64,000 nucleotides of DNA from Alviniconcha marisindica (taxonomy: Eukaryota > Mollusca > Gastropoda > Provannidae). A model generated the notes under the pieces. It saw nothing but the letters and a program-made list of their open reading frames with translations. It searched no databases and was not told the DNA's origin. The stretch spans positions 62,001 through 126,000 of the forward strand of contig JABMCL010001219.1 in assembly GCA_018857735.1 (NCBI GenBank). Reading direction: 5' to 3'. Positions 41,650-52,799 of this stretch are shown here, one piece after another. The position numbers and the translations under genes are program-made. Numbering within the stretch: the first letter of the stretch is position 1; every line of letters starts with the position of its first letter.

Positions 41650-43806
41650 AGGACAAGTCTAACGTTTGGGGTGATTTTTGACACGATTTCCGTTAAAGTT
41701 TGCTGAGAACAATGATGTAGGTGAAATTGTGATCTGAGGGTTATAAATGCACGAAAACAGGCATTTGCTGTTGTACCGAAAGCGTCGCCATGACACTGAA
41801 AATCAGGTGCACATATGCACACTACGTCACTCCGGGTAGTCGCTGCAAAATGACTAGTAACCACAGGGTAACCAACTTGGAACAATTTTCAGTTCAAATC
41901 TCCAAGAATGAAGCTCTGATGCCATTGTCAGTAGTTGGGCCGTTGTTTATTTCCTCTTTGTTATTTCATCTTTCTCGAGCCTTGTTAGGTGCGTGGCGTT
42001 TCAGTCTTTTCGTTCTGTTTACTCCAGCTTTCACAACAGGCTGGACCTCATCAGGGAGCCTGCCTTTTATTAGGTGTTTTATTTTATTTTACCAATTTAT
42101 CCTTGTTTGTCAGTTTCATTGTATGTAAAAATGAAAAAGTTTTGTTCGTTCTAGTTCAATAGACTAGTGATTTCGTGGCCTCCTGGGTTAGGGTTTGGGG
42201 TTGGGCTAGTTAACAGTTCTTGCCATTCATTGTGTTTTTCTCTCCACTTGCCCTTTTGTTTCTCGAGATATATCGTTCATTTATGATGTACGAGTGAGGG
42301 GGGTAGTTTCGATGTTTAATGAGACCGCTCATTCTTTCTTTGTGTGGGGTAGTTCGTGAGCGTCTGTTTTGGAGCGTCTGTTTTGTCATGCTTTGTTGTT
42401 GTCACTGCTAAGTGGGTTGTATCATGGACACAGATTATGTGTATGCAGCTTTTGTCCCGTTGCTCACAGAAATTATTTGCCTCCTCTTTCTTTTCAGAAA
42501 GTGTTGTTTTTTCTCTCTTTTCCTTTTCTTTTTTACCATGCGTTCTTTCTTTTTTATCTTTGGCTTATTGGCCATTTCGTACCCGCTTGTTAGCTTGCCT
42601 GATTAGGGCAGCCATTTTGCATTTCTCTTGTCGTCTGCATTTGTTTACATCCCAATGCTTTGTCATCGGTAGTCCTGATTAGCGTTTTGCTTTATCAGTC
42701 TGCAGCTTTGTTTTTCTAGATGGAAGCCGGGTTAGTGAGGGTTAGTTAGAGTTAGTTATGGTTAGTTTGGCTTTCCATCTGTTTGTCATTGGCACAGTTA
42801 TTTTTGCTCTGTGCTCTTATAACTGTAGTTGTCCACTCCTTTGTTGCAGACAATAGTCTATTAGACTTGTGATTTGGTGGTGTTTTTTCCACCTTATGCT
42901 TGCAAGTAGGCAACTGTTTGGGGTTTTGAGGTGGTTTCAGCTGTTTTGTTTCTTTCATTTGGTGTCAGCTGTTTGCTTGCCTGATTAGGGCAGCCATTTT
43001 TGTTTGCCACCAGCATTTGGTTTGGTCTTTCTTTCTTTGCCACAGGCATTTGTGGTCCGTTCTTTCTTTCTTTGCATTTGTGTAGTCTCTTTCTTTCACG
43101 GCCTTTTCTGCCATAGGAATTTGTGTTAGTCTTTTTTTCTTTGCCTTGTTAGCACTTGTTTCAAGGTATCAGTGTATTTCTCAATTTTTGGCATCATATG
43201 CTGTGCACTTGCTGCTCATCAGCTTCATCCTTGGAGATTCGAACTAGAATTTTTTGCAAGTCGGTTACCCTGTGGACTGCCCTACAAATTCTGCTTTGAA
43301 GCAAATCCCATTTTGTATTCCGCCATAAAGTTTATGAAATCGCACTCAGCGACATGCTCCCTACACAAATGGGCGTGACTGAGGCGCAATTTCAGCTCGT
43401 TTGAATTGTACAAATTTGACCCATTTTTGCCTCACAGCGGGTCGATTCCACAGGAACTCATGCATAGTTATGCTTTGGGTTGCTTGTGAGTTGTTACAGT
43501 TTGCTGCAACACAGTAGGCCGGCATGCTTAGAACTTTTTGTCGACCACACGAATACACATTCAGTGAACATTCTAAGATGGCAACCGCCCTGACTCCCCA
43601 GACTGACGTCACTTCTGAGAAAGTCACGTGACTGATGGAGAACTTGAGACAGCAGTCTCGGCCAGCCTACAGAAAATAAAATCTATTAAAAACCAACAAC
43701 AATTTTTGTTTTTTAATTTTTTATTTCATTAAATCTCAAACTACTGACTCATTTGTCAGTCATTTTGATGGTCATTTTGCATACTTAAAAACCTTGGACT
43801 TTTCCT
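41650..43806 (-). mobile_element. Kolobok-like DNA element copy B (different core)
   Basis: TTAA flanks both ends (41646-41649, 43807-43810). Termini are AGGACAAGTCTAACGTTTGG and, complemented at the right, AGGAAAAGTCCAAGGTTTTT. The terminal ~210 bp at the left and ~440 bp at the right match copies A and C. The ~1.3 kb core (about 41860-43270) is unrelated to them: T-rich with repeated GCCTGATTAGGGCAGCCATT (about 42598 and 42982) and TTTCTTTGCC-type words. Its ends form an inverted repeat starting CCACAGGGTAACC (41863 against 43275). This may be a second element nested in the first. Confidence 0.7.
43250..43627 (-). pseudogene. THAP zinc-finger domain protein, element-encoded (copy B)
   Basis: The minus-strand frame runs from 43627 with the conserved Met before AYCVAANCNNS. 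It continues TMHEFLWN and RQKWVKFVQFKRAE, then loses frame near 43370. In the next frame REHVAECDFINFMAEYKMGF and ASKQNL follow, then a stop. Both N-terminal zinc Cys are kept. The middle Cys-x2-His appears as CREH, but the C-terminal A-x-P box is missing. A paralogous THAP gene rather than the copy A version is suggested by the different C-terminal half. Confidence 0.65.
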
Positions 43807-43810
43807 TTAA

Positions 43811-44655
43811 CAAATCAACTCCATACACTTGTATCTGAAAACTGGTCAAAATTGTGACACAGAGGGTAAAAATTCAAAGTGTGAATTTTTTAATGCTATT
43901 ATTTGGAAATGAAAGCGTGACATCTCTTGTGTACATAAGTATAAGACATAAATTAACAGGGTGACAGGAACTTGGTTAATTGTGCATTATGTTACGTCAT
44001 AGGTCAGTGTCTCGTGCCTTACAGAAGACACCAGAAATGCATGAATAGAGTCGGCTTGGTGGCCAGTTTGACTCTTGCCTTTTTATTATACAATATTTCC
44101 TAATTAATAAAGGAATATCTGTCACTTCTGACATTTAAAAAAAATGTCCTGCCTCTTTAACGATTTTGGTTTAAAATGTCTTCTTCGAAGTATAGACATG
44201 CACGAAATAGATTACACATTTCTTTTCCTTTTTTCATTTTTCTTTTCTTTTCTTTTTTCCCCAAATTAATTTGGAGGAGAGGGGGGATGCATTGCACTAA
44301 CTTGGTCTGAACCGTATATATAAATATACATGTCAGAGGGATATTTGTTTCTTGCTTTCTAAAGTTAATAACCAGTCGCACTTAATTAGTAATCTGTCTC
44401 ACATGTTATGTGGACATCATCACAAGTACAAAAGGATATAAGAATAACACACTTGAACCATTGACCAAAAAACTTAATAAACAAGTATATTCATTACACA
44501 AGCAATGTTCTTTCCACATTTTCTTGATTGGAACAGGTATTGACCCCTGCTTTAGATACTGGGATAGCCAAGAGTGGCAGCAATCTAGTCCACAGTCCCC
44601 CAAGCCATATTCTGTGTCTCACGCCCTGTGCAAAAGCAAGAAAATAATTTCAAGG
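43811..44655. other. No gene recognised
   Basis: AT-rich sequence without recognisable elements. Confidence 0.5.
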
Positions 44656-44659
44656 TGTC

Positions 44660-44990
44660 TTAAAGTAAACATGGTGCTTAACGTCCACAAAAACCGTGTG
44701 GCTTATTAGGGACGGGGAGAAGGGGGGGAAAGGGGTATGGAGGTGGGGGGAGAGGGAGATTATATACCTATCGCTACACTGTCACCACCAGAATGACTTC
44801 TGCATTAAGATGGGCAGCGATGAGAGCCATTTTAATGTTTCAGTAGGAAGTGACAGACAAAGTCACAAGACAGTGTCCACAAACCACAACCTTTTTTGAA
44901 GAGAAAGGAGAGCCGAAGCGGTATCGAATCGAGGTCCTTCCGCTTACCAGCCTAACGCCTTACCGCTAGGCCAAACCGGCTCATGACAGT
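44660..44990 (-). mobile_element. tRNA-derived SINE, family S1, copy 2 (reverse)
   Basis: Reverse complement of 13490-13812 along its full length. On the minus strand GAGCCGGTTTGGCCTAGCGG holds the A box and ATTCGATACCGC holds the B box. It then has TGTGGACACTGTCTTGTGAC, AATGGCTCTCATCGCTGCCC, a C-rich stretch and the tail GTGGACGTTAAGCACCATG. Confidence 0.85.
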
Positions 44991-45009
44991 GTCTTACCCT
45001 GTCTTGTGA

Positions 45010-45800
45010 TTATGTACCATCAAACTAATTTGGATTGCAAAAGTTTCAGTATTTCTGAAGATCTAGTAGAAACGATTGTGGCTTTGACCTTGAACATCGC
45101 AAAATGATATTTCTGAATGATACTCTGGCTGATGATGATGTATCACCATACTAAGTTTGACCGATCAGAGATATTGTCCAGGCTAACATTCACTGAAGTT
45201 CAGAACCTTCATTGTGACCTTGACCTTGAATACAGCAGAGCAACCTTTTCACAAGAGACTCCAGCTTATGAACATGCACTGCCAAACTAATTTGGTCGCC
45301 CAACAAAATCAGCAGTTCAGAACATATAATAGAAATAGTCATATTTGATTGCCTGAACTGAAATCCAGCTACTGTGACCTTGACCTTGAAGATAGAAACC
45401 CATTTTTCACCTATGACGCTGTGGTTTATAATGATGTCTCACCGTACTGGGTTTGTTACAAATGGTTCAGCGATGCATAAGATATCATCCAAACTAACAT
45501 TAACTGAAACTTTTAACCTTGGCTATGACATTGACCTTGAACACAGCAATCCAACATTTTCACTGGACACTTCTTTGCTTATGATGATCTACACTCAAAT
45601 TAAGTTTGGGTTGCAAAAGACTCACTGGTTTAGAACTAGTAAAAGATATAGTAGAAACTGTCTTATTTTAATTATATAAGCCCACACTGTGACCTTGACC
45701 TTGAAGATAGAATCCATTTTTTCGCATGACATTCCGGCTGGTGGTAGTGTACCACAATACCAAGTTTGGTTACAAAAGGTTGCAAACAAACACTCAGCCG
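45010..45800. repeat. ~150-165 bp satellite-like tandem with TGACCTTGA boxes
   Basis: Five diverged units, each containing TGACCTTGA (45085, 45221, 45381, 45532, 45696). In three units it is preceded by another TGACCT, giving TGACCTTGACCTTGA (45215, 45375, 45690). Between boxes a shared order recurs: TTTTCAC, TATGATGAT(G/C), ACACC/CACCATACTAAGTTTG, a GTTACAAAAG-like word and ATATAGTAGAAAC. Box spacing is 136, 160, 151 and 164 bp. Repeats of this general kind are known in mollusc genomes. Confidence 0.75.
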
Positions 45801-45959
45801 AGTGGGAACAAATATGTGTCATGAGCATTACATTCCTCACCCCTGAAGACGCCACAGCGCTTTCCCTTTTCTAGTAAAATAATACACCACACACAGCGCA
45901 AAAAGAGGTTAAACGTTGCTACCGCAAGTCAGCTGATGTGGACTGGTACGTTAGGGTAG

Positions 45960-46500
45960 GTCGAAAGTCAATGGTACAAGCAGAAATAATTATTTTGTGT
46001 GCTCGCACGTTACACCATTGTAAAACACCACGTCAACCACCCCTGAAGAAATGACTGTAATTTATTTCGTATCTATTCTTTTGTCATCAAACAAGCATTA
46101 AAAATGAGGTGAAATGTGGTTATCTACTAAGCTGATGAAAAAAAGAAAGTTTTTTGGTTTCCGTTGTGAACGAGTCACAATATCATGATACACACTCAGA
46201 AGACACCATCGGTAACATGCAAGACACTGATTATCTTTCCTTTGTTTGGAGCTGTTAATAGCAAGCAACACACAATAAATACCATTTGTATGTAAGAACT
46301 GGCCTCTTTCTTTCTCATGAAACCTGTTTTTATTAAATCATGAACGAGTCCAAGGAAATATTTGCGATCGGCTAACCTTCCCAAAGCCATGTCACAAATG
46401 GCGGCCATGAAAATGTTGGATTTTTACAAAAAAAGGCTCACAACGCAAGAAATAATGATGCATTTACCTATTGTGGCATTTCCCTTATTTCCCTTATTTC
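45960..46500 (-). repeat. Dispersed repeat family E, copy 2 (reverse)
   Basis: Reverse complement match to 13085-13465, with an extra ~100 bp near 46092-46195. The plus strand reads CACCACGTCAACCACCCCTG, TGCAAGACACTGATTATC and GGCTAACCTTCCCAAAGCC. Confidence 0.75.
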
Positions 46501-46674
46501 TCCTTATTTCTCCAAACACATTACATCAGAAATATAGCGGTAGTTTAAAAAGTTTCATGTTTTAGTTTAATTTTTATTTCATCTCTGTCCAGTTTTCAGG
46601 AGAATGACCCATCTATATTTGAACACAAATGGAAAACAAGTTCTAAATGATAGGCAGTACATAATATTTATAAC

Positions 46675-46676
<2 letters not shown>

Positions 46677-46733
<57 letters not shown>

Positions 46734-46757
46734 CACACACACATGCACACACACATA
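46677..46757. repeat. (CA)n microsatellite
   Basis: About 80 bp of CA with two ATGC interruptions. Confidence 0.95.
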
Positions 46758-47877
46758 ATAAGAAGATTATGTACTGTTATGTCTCACTACCACACAAAAC
46801 TGAACTAGGCTGACTTCAGAAGAAAAGAGTTACCTCCTTTCTTAACTATGGTATGAGCTTTTTAAAAAAAGAAAGATTATTCCACCACCAGATTCAGTGT
46901 ATACTTTGTTTTACCTATTTTAGGACAGACATAAAATGGTAACATGCAACTAATTAACTTTTGTCTGCAGTTATGTTACTGTGACTTATATAAATTAAAT
47001 AATTTAAAAAAAGCAACTTCTTAATCTTTTGTTTCTTCCTATGAGCTTTGATTGATATGACTTTCAGAATCAGAAGATCACAGTGTCTGAAAATGTAGGG
47101 CATAAATATAAGACGACAGCATGGCATTGGCACTGCTACCAACTAGGTCTCAGCCACACTGAGTGGTGTAGATCTGTGCAGGTCTCTTGTTGGACTGTGC
47201 ACATGTGAATGTGGGAAACTTGTTAAGCCAACAGCTTGACTCAGAATGACAGTGCAGTTGTTCAGATCAGTCTGCCAGTCACCCAGAGCAGTGTGTAGAT
47301 ACCCCCTCCCCTCCGTGTACAAACAACACTCTCCTCCGTGTACAAACAACCCTGGCCACAAGCACCATACTGGGCAGCCTAGTTGGCTAGTACAACTTTC
47401 CTGGACCTCACAACAGTCTGAGCAACGAATTTTCTCATTGGCTGATCCACAATAAAGCAGCCAGTCACAACGCACATTCTTTGTAATCGTGATTTCTTTT
47501 AAAAGCTCAGGGGAGATAACTCTACAGACCTGTGGTATCAATGTTTACAAGTGCGAATAAACGAAAGCAGTTTGGTGCATTAAAATGTGAGAGAGGGAGA
47601 AGGGTGGGAAAAGGGAGAAAGAAACACATTTGCAATTAGAAAAAAAATCACTTGCCCGGTCAGGCAACTCCACCATGAAGATGGGTTGCCCAACAGCCAG
47701 GTCTACTTGCCCCGGGCCGTCAGGCAATCCTTAATGTCGAACAATATGACAAACAGAGGAGATCAGCTGTTGGAAAGAGGGAGTGTGATCAAAAGAGACA
47801 CCTAGGTTGCGAACAGTCTTGGCAAGTTTGATGTCAAAGCATTCCAGGTTTATGGATTAAGGAACAGAGTCAGAGTC
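46758..47877. other. No gene recognised; uncharacterised 132-codon minus-strand frame at 47143-47541
   Basis: The frame has non-simple composition and a C-x2-C pattern (RCSDCCEVQESC) but matches no family I recognise. A 23-bp duplication (CTCCGTGTACAAACAAC twice, about 47316-47350) lies inside it. No promoter or splice evidence was seen. Confidence 0.3.
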
Positions 47878-48829
47878 ACTAGGAATTGAGCGCTAGGTGC
47901 ATCTATGTTTGAGGAACACAGGAATTGAGCGTTATGTGTTGGGGTGGGCATATGCAGCGCACAGAAAATGAGCACAGGGGATGGGGGTGGGGACATAGGA
48001 AATGAGTACAGGAGTGTGTGTGTGGGTGGGAGTAAGCGGAACACAGGAAACAAGCACTAGGTGTGGGGGTGGCATTATGCAGAACACAAGAAACAAGCAC
48101 TAAGTGTGGGGGTGGGAGTATGGGGAACACAGGAAACAAGCACTAGGTATGTGTGTGTGGTGGGGGGGGGGGGGGAGTATGTGGAACACAGGAAACAAGC
48201 ACAAGGTGGAGGGGAGGGGGGAAGTATGCAGAACACAGGAAACAAGCACTAGGTGTGGGGGTGGGAGTATGTGGAACACAGGAAATAAGCACTAGGTGTG
48301 GGGGTGGGAGTATGCGGAATAAAGGAAACCAGCACTAGGTGTGTGGGGGGGGGGGGGGGGGGGGGGGGGGAGTATGTGGAACACAGGAACAAGCACAAGG
48401 TGGAGGGGAGGGGGGAGTATGCAGAACACAGGAAACAAGCACTAGGTGTGGGGGTGGGAGTATATGGAACACAGGAAATAAGCACTAGGTATGGGGGTGG
48501 GAGTACGTGGAACAAAGGAACCAGCACTAGGGGGTGTGTGTGGGGGGGGGGGGGAGTATGCGGAACAAAAAACAAGCACTAGGGTGTGGGGGGGGGGGGG
48601 GGGGGGGGGGGGTGGGGGGGGGGGGGGGGGGGGGGTGGTGGGGGTGGGGGGGGGGGAGGGTGGTTGTGGTATCAGAACACAGAAAAATAGCCTAGGTGTG
48701 GGGGTGGGAGTATGTGGAATACAGGAAACAAGCACTAGGTGTGGGGGTGGGAGTATTCGGAATACAGGAAACAAGCACTAGGTGTGGGGGTGGGAGTATG
48801 TGGAATGCAGGAAAGAAGCACTGGTGTAT
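47878..48829. repeat. G-rich 43 bp minisatellite
   Basis: About twenty units of the form GGAA(A)CAAGCACTAGGTGTG followed by GGGGTGGGAGTATG(T/C)GGAACACA. The period is 43 bp in the conserved middle (for example starts at 48238, 48281, 48324). Several units have GGGGG runs expanded to long poly-G (48340-48370, 48580-48660). Open frames crossing it are by-products. Confidence 0.9.
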
Positions 48830-49875
48830 TGTTGTTATCAGAATCATAGAAAAATACATACTGTCTCGGTTGACAAGATCAGACTGTCGAAAACGTTATA
48901 GTCTAATGTGCGCTTGGACTCAGTTGTATGGTTTTATTGAATGGATGTAGTACACTTGAGGAAAAATAAAACAGATGCATACTTGTTCCATCTGAACATT
49001 TTTTACACTCCAGCTCAGTGCTGTTTACCAGTACAATATTAGCCCCATTAAGTATGTGTCAACACATGCTTGCCCCCCACAAGCACAGTTGAGCTCATTT
49101 TGATTCAAATGGAAAGCTTTGGACACTTGTAGAGTTTGTATCTTATTACAAAATGGATTTTTCTGCTGCATCAGTTGAAAGTGCATTATATGGCCTTAGT
49201 GTAGTAAATGATTCCTGCAGCAGAAGGCTGTAGTCCACTCCTACATTATATGATGATATTGTTGTTGATGACTCCAGTATTTAGGGCTGTAGTGTTGTTG
49301 ATGACTCCTAATCTAGCCAATGACTTCTGCGCTACATAGCCATAGTAATAAACAATGGTGATTCCAATGTTACAGGGCTATTGAGTGGTTCAGGCAGGGT
49401 CAAGTCCCCTGACTTTGACCTGGCATCGATTAAGTCCCTTGGCTGTTTTTACTTCCAGTGCATAATTTCTTTACAATGGAAGGTGGTGACAGTGAATTTT
49501 TGAAGTTTGCAGTGCCAGCTTTAAAAGCATTTTTGAAGGCCCATAGATAGAATGTGTCTGGCAACAAACAATAACTTGCTGTAGAATGCCAAAAAAACAC
49601 ATTTTTCCCATGAACTCGTGATCTTCTGGTCAGCCAAAAAATGATGTAAACACCCTTCTTTTTTTCTCCATCATTCATCACCTTTCCCCTGTAATTTTTG
49701 CAAACACAACTGTAGTGCCATTTGTATTGCTTCACAATTCTAGATTCAACTTCCATTGTTATACACCGTGTAAACCAACGCCTACTGAGAAATTGGCCCA
49801 GAAGTGGCAGCTATGAGTATGACCTTTCAGTTTCACAACTAATTGCGTAAAACATTACAAAGGGCATAAGCCAGG
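48830..49875. other. No gene recognised
   Basis: AT-rich, unique-looking sequence with a small imperfect duplication around GTTGTTGATGACTCC (about 49260-49305). Confidence 0.5.
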
Positions 49876-49879
49876 TTCT

Positions 49880-50112
49880 CTTGGAGGTTGTTTATATAGA
49901 CTGGGAACAAACATCGTCCAAGCACAGAGCCCTGAAGTACCCCTCACTTAACACTAACATAGTCTGAACGGGTACCCTCTATGGGTACTGCTTGTCATCT
50001 GTTCGTAAGAAACCTGCCAGTCCACCTGTTGACCTCCCCTTTGATTCTATAGTAATAGAGTTTGTGTTGTAGCAGGCTGTGGTTTACTTTGTTGAATGCT
50101 GAATGCAGTGGG
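49880..50112 (-). pseudogene. LINE reverse transcriptase fragment
   Basis: Minus-strand reading: AFNKVNHSLLQHKLYYYRIK, GEVNRWTGRFLTNR, a stop, PIEGTRSDYVSVK, a stop, then GVLQGSVLG. This is the A-F-D-K-V-x-H through S-G-V-P-Q-G-S-V-L-G-P stretch of non-LTR reverse transcriptases (Jockey/CR1 group). Only about 75 codons remain. Confidence 0.75.
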
Positions 50113-50700
50113 GTGCTGCAGATGCAGAAATTAAGGTCCCCTCTCTTCAGAACACAGAGCTAACAAATGTTCTCTCTTTAAAGCCTGGAGTAGGTAAGAA
50201 TATAGCTATGCATGCTTTGCCCACTACCAGGAATTTCTTCTGTGTCCAAATTTCGACCTTCCTGGTCCATTCACCTTCATTTTCCCAAATCATGTCCCTG
50301 CATTTTAACTGCATTAGTTTGGGTTAGCGCAGTTTCTCATGCAGACCCACATAATAAAATAGGCCACCCTGCTCATAGTCACAAGCAATTCAGGTTCCCA
50401 TGGTAATTACTTACAGAATATGAATTAATAGGTAGCAAGACATGCGTTATTATGTGTTGATAGAAAGAGAGAGATGTTGTAACAATGAATTTGTGATTTA
50501 ACAACTTGTGTTTTGAACTGGTGTAAAAGAGTTATTCTGAATGTCTGATTCGTTCTGAGGTAACCCAGTGCAGTTGACAGGGTGTTAAAATCCAAGAACT
50601 AACTATGGTGAACTTTGTCAATAATGAAGCATTAAAAACAAAAACAAAAAAACAACAACAGCATTTGTTCTCTATCCACCCTCTCCTGATGAAAGCCACT
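50113..50700. other. No gene recognised
   Basis: The word GTTGACAGGGTGTTAAAATC (about 50574) recurs in related form at 58431 and 58730. It may be a very short dispersed repeat. Confidence 0.4.
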
Positions 50701-50711
50701 GCTCAGCTGAT

Positions 50712-51175
50712 GTGTTCTTTTGTTCTTGGTTGGACTGCTGCTACTCTTTGCTCATTGACATCAACTGTGATACATCAACTGTGATCAGATGTACAGGCTG
50801 CAAAAAGTTCAAATCCACACAGCGCGATTTTCTTTTTCACAAAAGCAGACATCAACACACTAGACCATTTGTCAAAGTGCTTCACTGGCTGCCAGTCAAA
50901 GGAAGGATAATTTTCAATATAGCCACCTTTGTTTTCTGTTTCTTTGATGGTACCCTGACGCCATAGCTGCCATCCTGTCTCTCTCTGTACAGTCCAGTGA
51001 AAATGTCAGCTGCAGCAACAACAACAAAAAACAAAAAGGGGGGGGGGGGATTACCCCCCTTTTGTTTTTGTTTTTTGTTGTTGTTGCTGCTGCTGACATC
51101 TTCACTGGTGATTATTCGAGGAGGAAGGGGGACTGGAAGAGAGAGGGAACCGAGGGGTAGCAAGACCGTTCAGGC
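50712..51175 (+). pseudogene. L2-clade LINE fragment with internal deletion and palindrome
   Basis: The frame gives DCCYSLLIDINC, RCTGCKKFKST and HTRPFVKVLHWLPVKGRIIF, then NIATFVFCFFDGTLTP, the L2 C-terminal region before the W-N-S-L-P block. The rest of the ORF is missing and the sequence passes into a long palindrome (50994-51106) built from the element's 3' UTR words (GCTGACATCTTCACTGG). It is related to the LINE at 53040-53750. Confidence 0.75.
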
Positions 51176-51262
51176 ACGCATGTGTTTGTGTGTACATGTG
51201 TATGTATATGTGCATGTATGTATGCAGTGGAAAGTGAGGAATAGAGTGAGCTGTGAACTGCA

Positions 51263-51500
51263 TTGGGATAGCTCAGTGATTAGAGTGCCAGACTCATGAT
51301 CAAAAGATCATGGGTTTGAGTCTCTGCAGGAGCAGCGGGAGAATATTTTTCTTCAGCCCCCTCCACCCTCCCACCCCCAGCCAAATCTGATTTTTGGCCC
51401 ACAGTGCTTAGCAGAGAACAACATTGTTATCCAAAATGTGATCCTGGTGGGGACCATTATTATGTTGGCAGGTCAGATCTGAGTAGCTCATCAGTTACCA
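51263..51500 (+). mobile_element. tRNA-derived SINE head and body, family S2-like
   Basis: GATAGCTCAGTGATTAGAGTG is an A-box region and ATGGGTTTGAGTCTCTGCAG contains the B box. An anticodon-arm-like GACTCATGATCAAAAGATC lies between. The head matches that of 62985-63110, but the downstream body differs (C-rich, then CAGTGCTTAGCAGAGAACAA). It may be a different family sharing the same head. Confidence 0.6.
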
Positions 51501-51812
51501 CCGGCACATAATGGTGAGAGGATAGCATGCCCAAGATCAACAAAAGAAAATGCTTTGCAAAGAAAAGTAACTCTGCAAGCAAGAATGTTCTGTCCTTGAC
51601 CTATGGATCCATTAAAGGACAAGTCCAAGGTTTGGGGAAATTTTTGACATGATTGCCATTAAAGCTTGCTGAGAATGGTGATGTAGGTGAAATTGTGATC
51701 TGAGGGTTATAAATGCAAGAAAGAAGGCATTTTCTGTTGTACCGAAAGCATTGTCATGATGCCAAAATCATGTGCACATATGCTCACTACGTCACTCTGG
51801 GGAGTTGCTGCA

Positions 51813-51962
51813 AAATGGCTAGCTCGAGCTCCAAAGATGAAGCTGATACTTGGCCCGAGAGACCCACACAGATACAGACGTATCTTTTTGAGCTTGTCAG
51901 GCAGGATTCTGAAAGAGCATCATGTCAGCAGCAGAATTGCCAGAATTGGCAATATGGACTGG
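51813..51962 (+). pseudogene. P2X7 cytoplasmic-domain-like N-terminal exon (copy C)
   Basis: The conserved ATG opens MASSSSKDEADTWPERPTQI, then QTYLFELVRQDSERA, and the frame reaches a consensus donor CTG|GTAAGT at 51962. In a neighbouring frame SRIARIGNMDW is visible at the donor, so a small insertion or deletion separates the two halves. The same order in copy A supports a real exon of the parent element. The Cys-rich continuation is absent. Confidence 0.5.
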
Positions 51963-52439
51963 TAAGTAAGCCATTTTTCTCACCACAGATGATCATGTAC
52001 CAGTCAGCCTTTTGTATTGTGATGAGTCGACTGAAGTGTCTCATTTGATTGATTTTAAAATAAAATAAATTCACTCTGCCGCTTGATCAGACATGACTGA
52101 TCCATGACAGAACTTCAGTGAAACTGAATTTCACATTTTTCTGTGTACCACAATAGAAATTATTATTATATATTACATCCAAGTTGTGAGTAATGTGACT
52201 AAATCATCAGCGAGTGACAATTTCCTTCATACTTGCATACTATGTTACAAATCAAACACAAACTTGCTTTCGGTCAACGCAAGTTGTAAACTGTTTATCA
52301 GGTGTGTGGGTACTAGTGTTATATTGAAGTTCCTTTTATTTCTTTGTTGTTATTGTTGAAAGTCTGCTTCGCATATTCGTTTATCGTTCGTTTTGTTTCA
52401 GGTGTTCTGCAGTCTGCTTTGGTGCTTTTTGCACAGAAG

Positions 52440-52799
52440 GAAATGCTGTTGGCTTCAAATTCCTCTTTGATATGCAATATTCAATAAAGTTTGCGAAATC
52501 ACACTCAGCGAAGTGCTCGCTACACAAATGGTGTGACGAGGCACAGCATCAAAGTCAGCTTGTTTGAAATGCACAAATTTGGTCCATTTTCGCCTCACAG
52601 TGGGTCAGTTCCGCGGGAACTCATGCATAGTTATGTTTTGGGTTACTTGTGAATTGTTGCAGTTTGCTGCAACACAGTAGGCTGGCATGGTTAGAGCTTT
52701 TTGTCGACCACATGCATATATATATATATATACATTCAATGAACAATCTAAGATGGCAACTGCACTGACTCCCCAGACTGTCACTTCTGAGAAAGTCAC
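52440..52799 (-). pseudogene. THAP zinc-finger domain protein, element-encoded (copy C)
   Basis: Reading leftward from 52799: an upstream leader expanded by a small TA tract, then the Met before AYCVAANCNNS, then TMHEFPRN and a stop. RRKWTKFVHFKQADF follows and, after a frame break, the EFC-like end with QRGI. The zinc Cys pair is intact but the ORF is not. Confidence 0.7.

Noticed and set aside
42180..42770. Interstitial telomere-like repeats (GGGTTAGGGTTTGGGG and GGGTTAGTTAGAG words)
   Set aside because: Only a few degenerate units, not a TTAGGG array.
47143..47541. 132-codon minus-strand frame as a gene
   Set aside because: No domain, splice or promoter support. Noted under the gap entry only.
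48061..48950. Several overlapping glycine- or proline-rich open frames
   Set aside because: All derive from the 43-bp G-rich minisatellite in different frames; none has independent support.
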